From contig JABDFJ010000018.1 of the NCBI GenBank assembly GCA_013286645.1, positions 1 to 39,706 of the forward strand: a DNA stretch of 39,706 bases. The letters are read 5' to 3'. The translations under genes were made by a program, and so were the position numbers. Shown here piece after piece: positions 16,632-25,644 of the stretch. Numbering within the stretch: the stretch's first letter is position 1; the number at the start of each line of letters is the position of its first letter. This DNA is from Chlamydiota bacterium (GTDB lineage: Bacteria; Chlamydiota; Chlamydiia; Chlamydiales; Parachlamydiaceae). A model generated the notes under the pieces. The model made no database searches. It was given only the letters and a program-made list of their open reading frames with translations, and had not been told where the DNA came from.

Positions 16632-17009
16632 ATGCTATGTACTATGCTTGTCTGCGCTGCATGCGCAAGACAATCGTTGGATGACTTTCTCGAAGAAGGG
16701 GAAGGGATCACGCGCGCTCTTGTGATTGAATTAAAACAGGTGCGTACACGCGATGATTTGCTAGCGCATGCCGCAAAGCTACAACAGCTTTTCAATGCTT
16801 TAGTCGATGTGATCATTCGCGCGCAAGAGTTTAAAGATCTTCATCCCAATGCACAGCCTTCAAACACATATGTCAACGAACAAATCATGGGGGATCAATT
16901 GCGCGTTGAACTCAATCGCGTTTTGCGCATGGAAGGGGGACGCGAAGTGATAGAAAAAACTCAAGAAGAAGCCTTAAATCGTCTCGATACTTTCGAGCAA
17001 AGTAGATAG
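16632..17009 (+). CDS. Small exported, possibly lipid-anchored protein of unknown function
   Basis: 125 residues. The frame runs back through tRNA-Asp, so the first usable ATG after the tRNA (16632) was taken. The N-terminus MLCTMLVCAACARQ is short and hydrophobic with two cysteines. It resembles a lipobox but lacks a basic start and has Cys rather than Leu at the usual -3 position. The rest is helical and charged (LDDFLEEGEGITRALVIELKQVRTRDDLLAHAAKLQQL). No clear ribosome site is seen. It may be cotranscribed with the two tRNAs. Not recognised as a known family. Confidence 0.6.
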   Translation: MLCTMLVCAACARQSLDDFLEEGEGITRALVIELKQVRTRDDLLAHAAKLQQLFNALVDVIIRAQEFKDLHPNAQPSNTYVNEQIMGDQLRVELNRVLRMEGGREVIEKTQEEALNRLDTFEQSR

Positions 17010-17019
17010 TTTTTTTCTT

Positions 17020-17823
17020 TCATTTAAACAAGTTAGAAAAACTATTTTCAAAGGAATTTTGTGCAGTCTTAAGATGATTGTAGTTGGTTAAATCACCCAC
17101 ACAGATGGGTACAGCGGTAATGTAGCCTTTGCGCAACCATGTGCCGTCTCCCTCATCTTCGTTGGCAACATCACGCAATTTGGAGCCCAGCCAGAAATAG
17201 GTGTGGCCTTCGCTTGGATGGGTCCGTTCGGTTAAATCCTCACCCCACCATTCTTTTCCTTGGTGCGTCATTTTAAAACCCTTCGCTGGACCAAGCTTTT
17301 TTTCTGGGAAATTCACGTTAAGCAGTGTGCCTTCAGGTAGGGGATTAGCTAAGATGTATTGGACAATATGTCGTGCGAATTTTTCAGCGCCTTGATAATC
17401 AGGTTCTATATGATAGTCATGACATGAGAAAGCAATGGCAGGGATTTCTTGCATGATGCTTTCTATGGCCGCAGCGACAGTACCGCTGTACAGCGCTGTG
17501 CGGCCAGCGTTAGATCCGCGATTGATTCCAGAAAGAACTAAATCTGGCTTTTTTACCAAAATGGAATTGAGTGCCAGTTTCACACAATCAGCAGGGGTGC
17601 CATTGACACTCCATATGCGCTCTGGGTCTCCTTCCCAACGTACTTTTTCAATGCGCAGAGGTTGGCGAAGTGTTGTAGCCATACCTACAGCAGATTGCTC
17701 GACTAATGGGGCGACGACTGTAACGTGTGCAACGTCTTTTAGAGCATGCCATAGATGCTTGATGCCAGCTGCATAGATACCATCATCGTTTGTAAGCAGG
17801 ATAGTTGGTTTGTGTGAGGTCAT
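17020..17823 (-). CDS. surE: 5'/3'-nucleotidase SurE
   Basis: A metal-dependent nucleoside monophosphate phosphatase of the stationary-phase survival family, 267 residues. The four metal ligands are in place: D13 and D14 in LLTNDDG, S44 in EQSAVG, and N101 in LSGINRGSNAG. VNGTPADCVKLAL and LYSGTVAAAIE are also characteristic. The C-terminal part after about residue 190 is typical in length. It converges on the small exported protein (10 bp between stops) and diverges from the coiled-coil gene at 17975. Confidence 0.94.
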   Translation of the reverse strand: MTSHKPTILLTNDDGIYAAGIKHLWHALKDVAHVTVVAPLVEQSAVGMATTLRQPLRIEKVRWEGDPERIWSVNGTPADCVKLALNSILVKKPDLVLSGINRGSNAGRTALYSGTVAAAIESIMQEIPAIAFSCHDYHIEPDYQGAEKFARHIVQYILANPLPEGTLLNVNFPEKKLGPAKGFKMTHQGKEWWGEDLTERTHPSEGHTYFWLGSKLRDVANEDEGDGTWLRKGYITAVPICVGDLTNYNHLKTAQNSFENSFSNLFK

Positions 17824-17974
17824 GAGCAGATCGCCTAGGAAGCTGATTTCGAATTTTTTGATAGTAAGTAGAAAATTAATTTTCAGTCAACTTGTTTTGT
17901 GGTTCGTTTTGTTTTTGTTTAATTTAATTTCGTTAAAAAGTTATTATTATATTAGTGGGATGATGAGGGATATC

Positions 17975-18988
17975 ATGTCAGATGAATCAAAGCCTGCAAT
18001 GAATTTGAGTAAAATTACGGTCACACAAAAAAGTGGAATAGGAATTGGACGTTTTTTTCAGCGTGTGCAGCAGTTTTTTACAAAAGAGGCTGATCCCCAT
18101 GAGATTAAGCTAATAGGTCGGATTCATGAATTGCAAGTGACAGCCAATCAAGTGCTAGTCGATTTGATTGCCTTTAAAAATGACGTCGAAGCGGCAATTG
18201 ATCCTTATCTCTTTTCGTTGATATGTAATGTGGTTGATCCGATGATTAAAGAGATCGCAACGTTTCAAAAAATATGTGAACACGAAGAGTCAGCTACAGT
18301 ACAGGTTAAAACCTACCACCGTTATGTAGAGTGGCTGGAAAAGGCGAGGAAGTGGGCCGAGCTTAAAGCGCAAATCCATCAACCTCATATCATTGAGCAA
18401 GCGACATCTTCGCATATCGTGCAAGAGTTCTTGACGCGCATCGCGCGTGATATCAAAATCCTGCTTGATTATTTAGATCATACTTTGAACAGCTTCGAAT
18501 TAGATGATACTTTTAAAGACATCTTGCGTGCACAGATCACACCAAGAATCGAGCCTCAATTGCACCTATTGAGTAATCTCAAAGAAGCTCCTTGCAACGT
18601 TTCGTTAGACGCATTGATCAATTGGCGTTATGAGGCGGACCGGCAAAGGGAAAGATGTTTTAGCGAGACACTGCATATCATCGATGCTTTTGCCAATGAA
18701 TTTAATCCTTCAAAGAGTTCAGAAGTGAATGCAGCAAGTGAGCACGAGACTGAAATTCTTGTTCAACTAGCGCTTTTAGAAGAGCAAATGGCCTTGTTAG
18801 CGGCAGATGTTGATGGTCTCCATGATGGGGATGAAAAAGGGGCAAAGCAGCTCTTTAGCACTCTTGAAAGTCTTGAAGCTGATATCCACAGCCTTAATAG
18901 CGATCTTTTGCTTCCACCGGATCTGTTTGATCGAGTGCAGCAAATCATAGAAACACTCGCTGCGCTGCGAGAAAAAATCTTAATGTGA
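17975..18988 (+). CDS. Helical, coiled-coil protein of unknown function (possible effector)
   Basis: 337 residues from ATG 17975, which has GAGGGA just upstream. An in-frame start as far back as 17810 would give a hydrophobic N-terminus but overlaps surE and lacks a ribosome site. The protein is mostly charged helix with no membrane segment. Near the start it has a short aromatic amphipathic stretch (GRFFQRVQQFFTKE), then several helical segments, and a heptad-like C-terminus (LVQLALLEEQMALLAADVDG). It resembles in style the coiled-coil proteins at 22956-26775. Secretion by type III is plausible for a chlamydia but not shown by the sequence. Confidence 0.65.
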   Translation: MSDESKPAMNLSKITVTQKSGIGIGRFFQRVQQFFTKEADPHEIKLIGRIHELQVTANQVLVDLIAFKNDVEAAIDPYLFSLICNVVDPMIKEIATFQKICEHEESATVQVKTYHRYVEWLEKARKWAELKAQIHQPHIIEQATSSHIVQEFLTRIARDIKILLDYLDHTLNSFELDDTFKDILRAQITPRIEPQLHLLSNLKEAPCNVSLDALINWRYEADRQRERCFSETLHIIDAFANEFNPSKSSEVNAASEHETEILVQLALLEEQMALLAADVDGLHDGDEKGAKQLFSTLESLEADIHSLNSDLLLPPDLFDRVQQIIETLAALREKILM

Positions 18989-18990
18989 AT

Positions 18991-20874
18991 CTAAAAGATA
19001 TATTCGCCAGCGATATTACGCGTATTGTGTCCATCTAGCACATGAAAGACTCTGAGCTTATTCAACGTAACTGGTGACAATTGACCGATGGGTACATAGA
19101 CGATTTTTTTGCCAAAGCGGCGGGCATAGCTTTTTAATGCGCTGCGTGGCGGCTTGCTTGCCACATAGGTGATTAATGGTTGCACAGCATAATCGATGGC
19201 CGCCATGAGCAGCACTTCGGCTTTGGAACGGCATTCAGTATAATCTTGATCCATCCAAACGTTGTATAAACGACGTGGAGGATACGACATCATGAACCCT
19301 CCATATTCACAACGGCTGATGCCAGGGCCGACAATGTTTTCAGTCATAGATGTGGCATAAAATGCCATGTCGGACTCTTGCGAATGCTCACCCAACCAGG
19401 TGGTACACCAATTGTATTTATCTGCAGATGATTGCGCTTCATCCGCTTGCTCTTCGTTAAAGATGATGACGATGGATCCTACGCCACCTGGTGGCTTGCC
19501 TCTGGTTTTGATGTATAACTTTTTTTCATGCCAGTGGCGGATGGTTTCGCGCGTATCTATTCCTTCTTCTAAGCTTGTGGAAAAGGGGATGGTGCGGGAA
19601 GCCTCTTCGGAGAGTATCTGCGTACCTTTCTTTTTAAGGAACTCACCAAAACGCTCGATGATAACGTCTTCAGGGGGGTATGAGCAGATACTAAAAGGGC
19701 CAGGAGGTTTGAAACGCACTTTTGAGTGATCTTTACGCAATCGTGGAGCATAGTTGCTTTTTGAGTTTTTCATTTTGAGCTGAAAATGGATGAGTTTGCT
19801 GTTGCCCCACACATCTTCGATAGACAAATCAAGTTCAGGCAAGTTGTCGATATTGCGGCGATGGGGATAATCAGTGGCTAGTTTCCACACTTCATAAGCA
19901 TAATTATGGTCGACACAGCATTTAGCGGCCGATAAGATCTGAAATAGATCGGGCATCAATCGATTGCGTATTAAGGCATAGTTGCGCAAAAACTTCATCA
20001 AATTGCGCATATGATAGCCAGGAAATGCATTGCCACTCTCTTGGACATAGCTTTCGGAGGCGGTTTTATAGAGGGCGTAGATCAACTTTTGGCGATCAGG
20101 AGGAAATTCAGTAGGGGTATTAACATGAGAATGTTTCGACAAAGCCTCACTATTTTCACGGCGCAACATTTCATATTGATCAGTGATCCAACCACATTCA
20201 GCCATCACATCGCGGCAAGATAGCTCTGTCAAAGTGCATAGTTCGATTGCTTCGCGCACCGCATGGGTTTGGGGGGGGAAGGAATTCTGGCTGGTTAATT
20301 CCAAGACCCTTTCCACGTGGGCCATACCACCTACAAAAAGAATGCGATCATATCGTAAGGAGAGCTCTTTAAGTCTTTGAGCCATATACAGCTCGCGGTT
20401 GCGGTCTGCTTGGTTGATGGTGGGGTTCTTAGCGAGGATAAATTTTTGATAGGCTTCGTAATAATTTTTTAAGCCTATGCGTTCGATGGCATAGGGGTCG
20501 GGCATATTCTCACGCACGTCTGGGTAGTAATCGACGTCTAGATCGATGCACCAGGCTGGCACTTGAGATTCTAGAGCAGAGCGCAAAGCCTCAAAAGCAC
20601 CATCGCATGGTTCAGACATGTAGTACAAAGGGACATGAGCTTTATCATAGGTGATCACCACGCTGATGTCAGGCAAACGTGAAGCGGCATGGAGCAATTG
20701 CAATTGCATCGTTTCCGCCAACTCCACAGCCACACAATCTGGCTTGATAGCATTAAAAGCTTGGCGTACCTCAGCGGCCATCTCCATGTTATAGTGGAGG
20801 ATGGGAATAGCCCAGATGTTATCTTTGCGCAAGCAAAACGGCTCTTCTAAAAAGGATAGGGCTGATTTTGTCAT
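18991..20874 (-). CDS. TraB/PrgY/ChaN-like domain protein coupled to a MoxR ATPase
   Basis: 627 residues. Residues 1 to about 195 resemble the TraB/PrgY-ChaN superfamily: ILHYNMEMAAEVRQAF followed by PDCVAVEL, a R-x-x-YMAQRLKEL helix at about 160-171, and a closing VGGMAHVERVLEL (182-192, the G-x-x-H position). The remaining 430 residues are not recognised; they include a conserved-looking PPGGVGSIVIIFNEE and a PPRRLYNVWMDQDY segment. The start codon overlaps the stop of the upstream ATPase in an ATGA, so the two are translationally coupled. DUF5682 proteins with a similar N-terminus are known to travel with MoxR ATPases. This could be a relative; not certain. Confidence 0.6.
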   Translation of the reverse strand: MTKSALSFLEEPFCLRKDNIWAIPILHYNMEMAAEVRQAFNAIKPDCVAVELAETMQLQLLHAASRLPDISVVITYDKAHVPLYYMSEPCDGAFEALRSALESQVPAWCIDLDVDYYPDVRENMPDPYAIERIGLKNYYEAYQKFILAKNPTINQADRNRELYMAQRLKELSLRYDRILFVGGMAHVERVLELTSQNSFPPQTHAVREAIELCTLTELSCRDVMAECGWITDQYEMLRRENSEALSKHSHVNTPTEFPPDRQKLIYALYKTASESYVQESGNAFPGYHMRNLMKFLRNYALIRNRLMPDLFQILSAAKCCVDHNYAYEVWKLATDYPHRRNIDNLPELDLSIEDVWGNSKLIHFQLKMKNSKSNYAPRLRKDHSKVRFKPPGPFSICSYPPEDVIIERFGEFLKKKGTQILSEEASRTIPFSTSLEEGIDTRETIRHWHEKKLYIKTRGKPPGGVGSIVIIFNEEQADEAQSSADKYNWCTTWLGEHSQESDMAFYATSMTENIVGPGISRCEYGGFMMSYPPRRLYNVWMDQDYTECRSKAEVLLMAAIDYAVQPLITYVASKPPRSALKSYARRFGKKIVYVPIGQLSPVTLNKLRVFHVLDGHNTRNIAGEYIF

Positions 20875-21725
20875 ACGACGTATGCCAGCGCCTCATCGCC
20901 AAGCGTCATCACGATAGCTTGTTGGAGCAAATTGTTTATATTGCCACTGTTGCCATTCAAACTCTTGATTCGCTTGGCGGCATAGCGCGCGATATTGATG
21001 CCATCACGCACTGTATAATTTTCATTCTTAGCGTGGGCCCGTTGGAGGAAGTTGACAACGTAATCCAAGATATGCATGTCGAGGAAGGGGAGGTTTTCTC
21101 GCAAAATGCGCTTTTCTTCTTCAGCTTCGGGGAAATCGAGATAGATTTGGGGCTGTAATCTGCTGTGGATATATTCCGGAATTTCAAAAGTCGAGGCATC
21201 GTCATTCATGGTCACACAGATGCGAAACTCTGGGCTGGCAGCAACTTTTAAGCCAGCTACAATCGATTCGATGTAGCGCCGCGTGTCTAAAAGGGGTGCC
21301 AACGATGCCCAGGATTTCTCGCTCATGCGATTGGCTTCATCGAGGATACAAACTCCGCCTCGGATCATCGCTGTAACGAGCGCAGAAGCGACATAGCGGA
21401 TGCCACCAGCCTTGTCGATGACAGGCGTGATCAAGAGGTCTTCAGGCCTCGTATCCATGGTGCATTGAAAGATATATACTGGTTTGTTGAGTTTCTGGGC
21501 GGCGGCGTAGGCGAGGGTTGTTTTGCCGACACCTGGCTTGCCGATCAATCTGGGATTTAGGGGGATATCATTTTCGTCGATCACTAACCAAGCCGCCAAC
21601 AACTGCTCTAACACATCGTGTTGTCCGATCCATTGAAAGGCAAATTCATCTGGAAAGCCTAGGGCAATTTCAATCCCTTGAATGTTAATCGTTCTTTCGT
21701 GTTCACTCGGTAGCGCGTGGCCCAT
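20871..21725 (-). CDS. MoxR-type AAA+ ATPase
   Basis: 284 residues. Walker A GKPGVGKT at 62-69, Walker B GGVCILDEANR, sensor-1 CVTMNDD, arginine-finger region IPEYIHSRLQPQ, and a C-terminal helical lid with VRDGINIARYA (sensor 2). The start was placed at 21725, with GGGGAG ten bases upstream, not at the in-frame ATG 21755. MoxR ATPases act as chaperones that load metals or remodel partner proteins, usually with a vWA protein. Here no vWA gene is adjacent; the partner in the operon is the TraB-like protein with a 4-bp overlap. Confidence 0.88.
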   Translation of the reverse strand: MGHALPSEHERTINIQGIEIALGFPDEFAFQWIGQHDVLEQLLAAWLVIDENDIPLNPRLIGKPGVGKTTLAYAAAQKLNKPVYIFQCTMDTRPEDLLITPVIDKAGGIRYVASALVTAMIRGGVCILDEANRMSEKSWASLAPLLDTRRYIESIVAGLKVAASPEFRICVTMNDDASTFEIPEYIHSRLQPQIYLDFPEAEEEKRILRENLPFLDMHILDYVVNFLQRAHAKNENYTVRDGINIARYAAKRIKSLNGNSGNINNLLQQAIVMTLGDEALAYVV

Positions 21726-21805
21726 ACACTTTTCTCCCCATCCAGATTTTTGCATAAACGATACCGAAATGCTTAAATATCGGCAAGTGAACTACAAAGT
21801 ATGCA

Positions 21806-21931
21806 GCAGCTTCCGCTAAAAAACCGTGCCCGTGCCCTTGCCCGTGCCCGTGCCCGAAAATATAGGACTTTACGAAAAAATGCTGATAAAATGATTGGTT
21901 TTCCTGGAGAAAATTTTTTAGCGGAAATTGC
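21806..21931. repeat. GGGCAC hexamer element, copy C, with inverted flanks
   Basis: The hexamer run (21824-21856, GCCCGT on this strand) is bordered by CCGAAAATATAGGACTTTAC, the conserved flank of copies A and B. An 18-nt inverted repeat encloses it: 21806-21823 and 21914-21931 (TTTTTTAGCGGAAATTGC, 16 of 18 matching). Copy A carries one such flank (CGGTTTTTTTAGCGGGAATT), so the flank is part of the element. Confidence 0.75.
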
Positions 21932-21952
21932 TCTGCAAAGCAATAGACATGG

Positions 21953-22696
21953 TTATTTGCGAGAGGCTTTGTCTGAACCGTATAGAAGCCCTGCTTGGGC
22001 AATATTCTGGCGGGCATGGGGGTAGATGAGCTCGATTTCTGCTAGCAACTTATCCACTTGGCGCCGCATCGATGTTTGTCCCACCGGACAGCGGCACATA
22101 ATGCGCTTAAAGCCATATTGCTCAGCGAAAGTGCGAATGTCATCTTCCGCCACATAAATGAGAGGGCGAACGATGGTGATACCATAATCATGCATGGGCA
22201 CTTTGGGTAAATTGCCAGCAAATTCTCCTTTATGCAACAAATTCATCAGCAGCGTTTGCGCATTGTCGTCACGGTGATGTCCGAAAGCCACCGTCGTGGC
22301 ACCTACACTTTTGGCTGCATCAAAAAGCAGTCTGCGGCGCTCGCGGGAGCAGCTATAGCACTCGAGATCTTCCAGCTTTTGCTTGGCTTCACGTACAACA
22401 AACTGCACACCTAAACCATCACAAATTTGTTGAAGATAGGAGGTAGAAACGCCGGCACCACACGAGAAAGCTCCCGACACATGGATGGCAGTGATGTCAA
22501 AAGGAGGCACCCCGCGACCAGATATGGCTTTGAGCAGAAACAGCAATGCCAGGCTATCTTTGCCCCCACTCAGGGCAATGGCAAGCTTAGACACCCCATC
22601 CAGCAGTTTAAATTCATAGAGCGCTTTGCGCACAGCACTTTCCAGCCGTTTGCCAAGTCCGGTCCATGGGGGTTGCGCGAGAGGTATTTCTGTCAT
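21953..22696 (-). CDS. ttcA: tRNA 2-thiocytidine(32) biosynthesis protein TtcA
   Basis: A PP-loop ATPase that adds sulfur to C32 of tRNAs, using a [4Fe-4S] cluster. 247 residues. The PP-loop SGGKDS is at 43-48; CYSC (C113, C116) and a third cysteine in CRCPVGQ (C201/C203) are the cluster ligands of this family. GHHRDDNAQTLLMNLLHKGEFAGNLP is the characteristic block of TtcA as opposed to TilS. Sulfur could come from the NifS-type desulfurase at 1278. It is shorter than E. coli TtcA mainly at the ends. It precedes the MoxR gene but is separated from it by the hexamer element. Confidence 0.9.
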   Translation of the reverse strand: MTEIPLAQPPWTGLGKRLESAVRKALYEFKLLDGVSKLAIALSGGKDSLALLFLLKAISGRGVPPFDITAIHVSGAFSCGAGVSTSYLQQICDGLGVQFVVREAKQKLEDLECYSCSRERRRLLFDAAKSVGATTVAFGHHRDDNAQTLLMNLLHKGEFAGNLPKVPMHDYGITIVRPLIYVAEDDIRTFAEQYGFKRIMCRCPVGQTSMRRQVDKLLAEIELIYPHARQNIAQAGLLYGSDKASRK

Positions 22697-22781
22697 GAAG
22701 GTGTTATTGTAAAGTTCTTAAAGAGAGTAACTAAGATGAAAATTATAGATAACCCCCAAAACAAAGTCAAGGAGATATTTT

Positions 22782-22936
22782 CCTTGTCGCTGTCCCTGTC
22801 CCTAAGGTCGCTAAGGTCGCTTAAGTCGCTATCGTCCCTACATATCAGAGATCGAAACAGGTACGCAGCATTAATTGTAGGGACGGTAGGGACTTAAGCG
22901 ACCTTAGGGACCTTAGGGACGGGGACGGAGACAAGG
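22782..22936. repeat. 9-bp-unit palindrome, 61-nt arms
   Basis: The arms 22782-22842 and 22876-22936 are inverted over 61 nt with 6 mismatches by my count; the loop is 33 nt. Units are of the AAGGTCGCT/AGGGACCTT type with 9-bp spacing, ending in GTCCCTGTCCCT at the outer side. It fills the gap between ttcA (divergent side) and the end of the coiled-coil gene. Confidence 0.88.
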
Positions 22937-22955
22937 AAGGGGAGTAATTTGCTTC

Positions 22956-25601
22956 TTAAGCGAGCATTTTTGGGGGGTAGATTGTAATTAATGCATCTTG
23001 GGCAGTCGGGTCATCATTCATGAAATTAGTGATATGAACTTTGCCTGTAATAGTCCCTAAAGAAGTTTCTAGATCCTGCCCATTTAAAATATTAAAAACA
23101 CTCGTTCCTGTTATAGTAGGGGGCTCTGTGCTTGTGTCAATATCAATTCTACTTGTGACTCCTTCAAGAACGAAATGCAGTCCAAAAATAAGTTCATTTT
23201 CACTGCTGCTTCTGATAATGGTACTTATGATGGGTTTTAATAGCCCCTGCATTACAAAGCGTTCAATGCGCCGCTGATGTTCCTGGCTGATGCCACCGGC
23301 TGTCATGTCGTTTCGAAATTCGCTAAGGTCTGTATATTTTTTGCCTTCCAGTCGAATGATTACTCTTGGCATGTCGTGCAAGAATTGTAGAGGAATGGGT
23401 GGGCCATTTTCCACTGGCTGAAGATTTTTTTCTGCATCCTCAATAAGTTTCGGTATAGCGCCGAGCAAAGGAGTTTGATAAACTCCCGGTTTGGCTAGGC
23501 GCTGCTTCACTTCATCCAAAGTCAGCGTAATTGTAGGCTCAATTTTGTTACCTTTGATAACTTCAATATCCTCGGCAACCCCTATGGGAGTGGAAAGAGC
23601 AATAGTTTCGAGATTGAGTTTGCTATCAAGCATGTTTTCCACTACTAGTGCAAGCTCTTTTAAGACGACAAAGACATGTTTCTCCGATTCTGGCGGGATA
23701 TTCTTGGGGTAGTATTGTAAGACCATATTTCTTATTTCGATTAACTCACTGGCACTTAATCCCCCTGGTTGCTGTGGTATCTTACCAAATTTCGTATCGC
23801 GCAGCCATAGCGCGATAAGCATGGCTTGTGCTTGGGCTATGGGCACTGGAGCTCCGCTTTGCATCACATCAAAATCGTATCGACTCTCTGCAGACAGCTG
23901 CAGATAGAATTTTTGCATGCAAAGAGCGCTCAACTCGTCTATTTTGCTTTGCATAAGAGAGGCAATTTTTTCATCTTTAGGTTTGATTTGTGCAATTTCG
24001 GCAGCAATTTGGGTAAAATCGCTTGCGTTGTTCAGGTTGTTAATTTTGGCGAGAATAGCATTTGCTTTTTCCGCTGTGATAAACATTTCATGTAATTGGT
24101 GTGACGTAGTGTTCCGCATTTCAGGGGACTGTAAAAGTTTTTGAAATTCATTTTGTAGATCCTCTGAGGCTGATTTGAAGATCTCATTATTAGCCAAGAA
24201 TTCTAAGGTTTCGATTTCATGTGCGCTATAAGCTCTAAATGGTGAGTTCTCAAGAGCTTGAAGTCGTGAGATTTTTGCGTTGACCACATCCAAGTCATCT
24301 TTATTTTTCACAGCTTTCAATTCGTCTGTCAGCGCAGATTTTTCTTGTATGAACTGCAACAATGTATGGCGTTGCTTTGCATCAGGGGATGGTTGATCCA
24401 CGGTTTTTTGTGATACTACCTCTGTGAATTCTTTTTGAATTTCATCTGTATTGTCACGCAATACATTTTGGAAAGTTTGCAGCGCCTTTTTTTCAACTTT
24501 TTCAGCGATGCGTTGTTGATTCCAATTGCTTAATTTTTGGCTTACTTTAGCAAATGCTTTTGAAACCCCCTCAAATGTGTTTGAAAAGCGACTAAGCAAA
24601 TTTCGAAAGAAGTTGGTGATAGGTGTGAAGTTAGGTCTTAGCTGATACCAACGCTTAGCCACCGCTGAAGTGCGCTGTTCGATTGAAAGCGAGGTTTCTT
24701 TATCTGCAGTGGCAGCTGTTTGTTCGGCCACAGGTTTGTTAGCTAAGGCGCTGCTAGCTTCAATCTCCTGAGAAAAAGTTTTAGCAAAAGCTAAAATCCC
24801 TTCTAACTGCTCATTTGTGGAGATCCCTTTAATTTTTTCGACAGCACCTGCCGCTATGTGTGAGTAGTCTTCACTTTCTTCATTTTGCTTCAACCCCTGC
24901 TCTAACATGCTTCGGCCTGTAGCATCTTCACTACACCATCTTAGGACAAAGTTTGTGGCCGCAGTGGCTTGTTCCGGTGTCAGCATTAAGGGGGATAAAT
25001 TTAAGGTTTCGCTTGTGGCTGCGTATTTAACGCAGCTCTGGCTAAGCTTGACAATTTGGGTATTCAATTCTTTGATTGTTGCCAGGATGTTGTCCTTGGC
25101 TGTCGCGAAAGAGATTTTATTGCTTGCTGGTGCTTTTGTCGTGGCTGCTTCAGAGGAGTCTTTGGAGAGTTCTGTAGAGAGTGTGTTTTTGTATTGATCA
25201 ACCATTCCAACGCAGCGCGTGTTTAGCGCCATCACTTCTTGCTTGAGCTTTGATAGATCGCTTAAGCCTTTTTTTAGCTCGCCTAAGCTTTTTTTACTTT
25301 CCTTCTGTTCGATACTTGCGTCCCGTTGGATTTTGCTTGCTGCCACACCAATTTGTTGATCAATGCTGGCAAGGTCGCCTTTAAGAGCTTTTAGGTTTTC
25401 ATATGTCTGCGTAAGCGCATCAACTGTCTTTTGCGATACAGAGGTGGTTAAGGGGAGAGGTGGTACTTTGGCTTGGCTTGAAGCGGGGAGTTGGGACACC
25501 TTTGGCTTACTTTCAGCTTTTATCGCAGGCCCACTTGGTGCGGTGTCACTTGCAATTGAAAGTGGCACATTACCTGAATTACCGCCATTTACTTTTGTCA
25601 T
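22956..25601 (-). CDS. Large coiled-coil protein, probable chlamydia-specific effector or surface-associated protein
   Basis: 881 residues, no signal peptide or clear membrane helix. The N-terminus (to about residue 50) is polar and rich in Ser, Pro, Gly and Lys, as in many type III substrates. Helical coiled-coil segments follow at about 60-200 (IDQQIGVAASKIQ, LGELKKGLSDLSKLKQEV). At about 330-365 there is an aromatic amphipathic segment (NFFRNLLSRFSNTFE ... SNWNQQ), then more helices. The last 120 residues are beta-rich (LEGVTSRIDIDTSTEPPTI). Second gene of a two-gene operon with the 376-residue protein. Effector status is inferred from style and context only. Confidence 0.65.
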   Translation of the reverse strand: MTKVNGGNSGNVPLSIASDTAPSGPAIKAESKPKVSQLPASSQAKVPPLPLTTSVSQKTVDALTQTYENLKALKGDLASIDQQIGVAASKIQRDASIEQKESKKSLGELKKGLSDLSKLKQEVMALNTRCVGMVDQYKNTLSTELSKDSSEAATTKAPASNKISFATAKDNILATIKELNTQIVKLSQSCVKYAATSETLNLSPLMLTPEQATAATNFVLRWCSEDATGRSMLEQGLKQNEESEDYSHIAAGAVEKIKGISTNEQLEGILAFAKTFSQEIEASSALANKPVAEQTAATADKETSLSIEQRTSAVAKRWYQLRPNFTPITNFFRNLLSRFSNTFEGVSKAFAKVSQKLSNWNQQRIAEKVEKKALQTFQNVLRDNTDEIQKEFTEVVSQKTVDQPSPDAKQRHTLLQFIQEKSALTDELKAVKNKDDLDVVNAKISRLQALENSPFRAYSAHEIETLEFLANNEIFKSASEDLQNEFQKLLQSPEMRNTTSHQLHEMFITAEKANAILAKINNLNNASDFTQIAAEIAQIKPKDEKIASLMQSKIDELSALCMQKFYLQLSAESRYDFDVMQSGAPVPIAQAQAMLIALWLRDTKFGKIPQQPGGLSASELIEIRNMVLQYYPKNIPPESEKHVFVVLKELALVVENMLDSKLNLETIALSTPIGVAEDIEVIKGNKIEPTITLTLDEVKQRLAKPGVYQTPLLGAIPKLIEDAEKNLQPVENGPPIPLQFLHDMPRVIIRLEGKKYTDLSEFRNDMTAGGISQEHQRRIERFVMQGLLKPIISTIIRSSSENELIFGLHFVLEGVTSRIDIDTSTEPPTITGTSVFNILNGQDLETSLGTITGKVHITNFMNDDPTAQDALITIYPPKMLA

Positions 25602-25644
25602 AGTATTTTTATTGGTTAGTTTTGGTGTTTATTTTAATTATAAA

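Noticed and set aside
17810-17974. Hydrophobic N-terminal extension of the coiled-coil protein at 17975
   Set aside because: It overlaps surE, lacks a ribosome site, and a GAGGGA precedes the later ATG.
21703-22017. 104-codon reverse frame containing GHGHGQGHGHG
   Set aside because: It overlaps the ends of ttcA and the MoxR gene and its only feature is the hexamer repeat.
22427-22897. 156-codon plus-strand frame with SLSLSLRSLRSL
   Set aside because: It is antisense to ttcA and its end is the translation of the 9-bp-unit palindrome.
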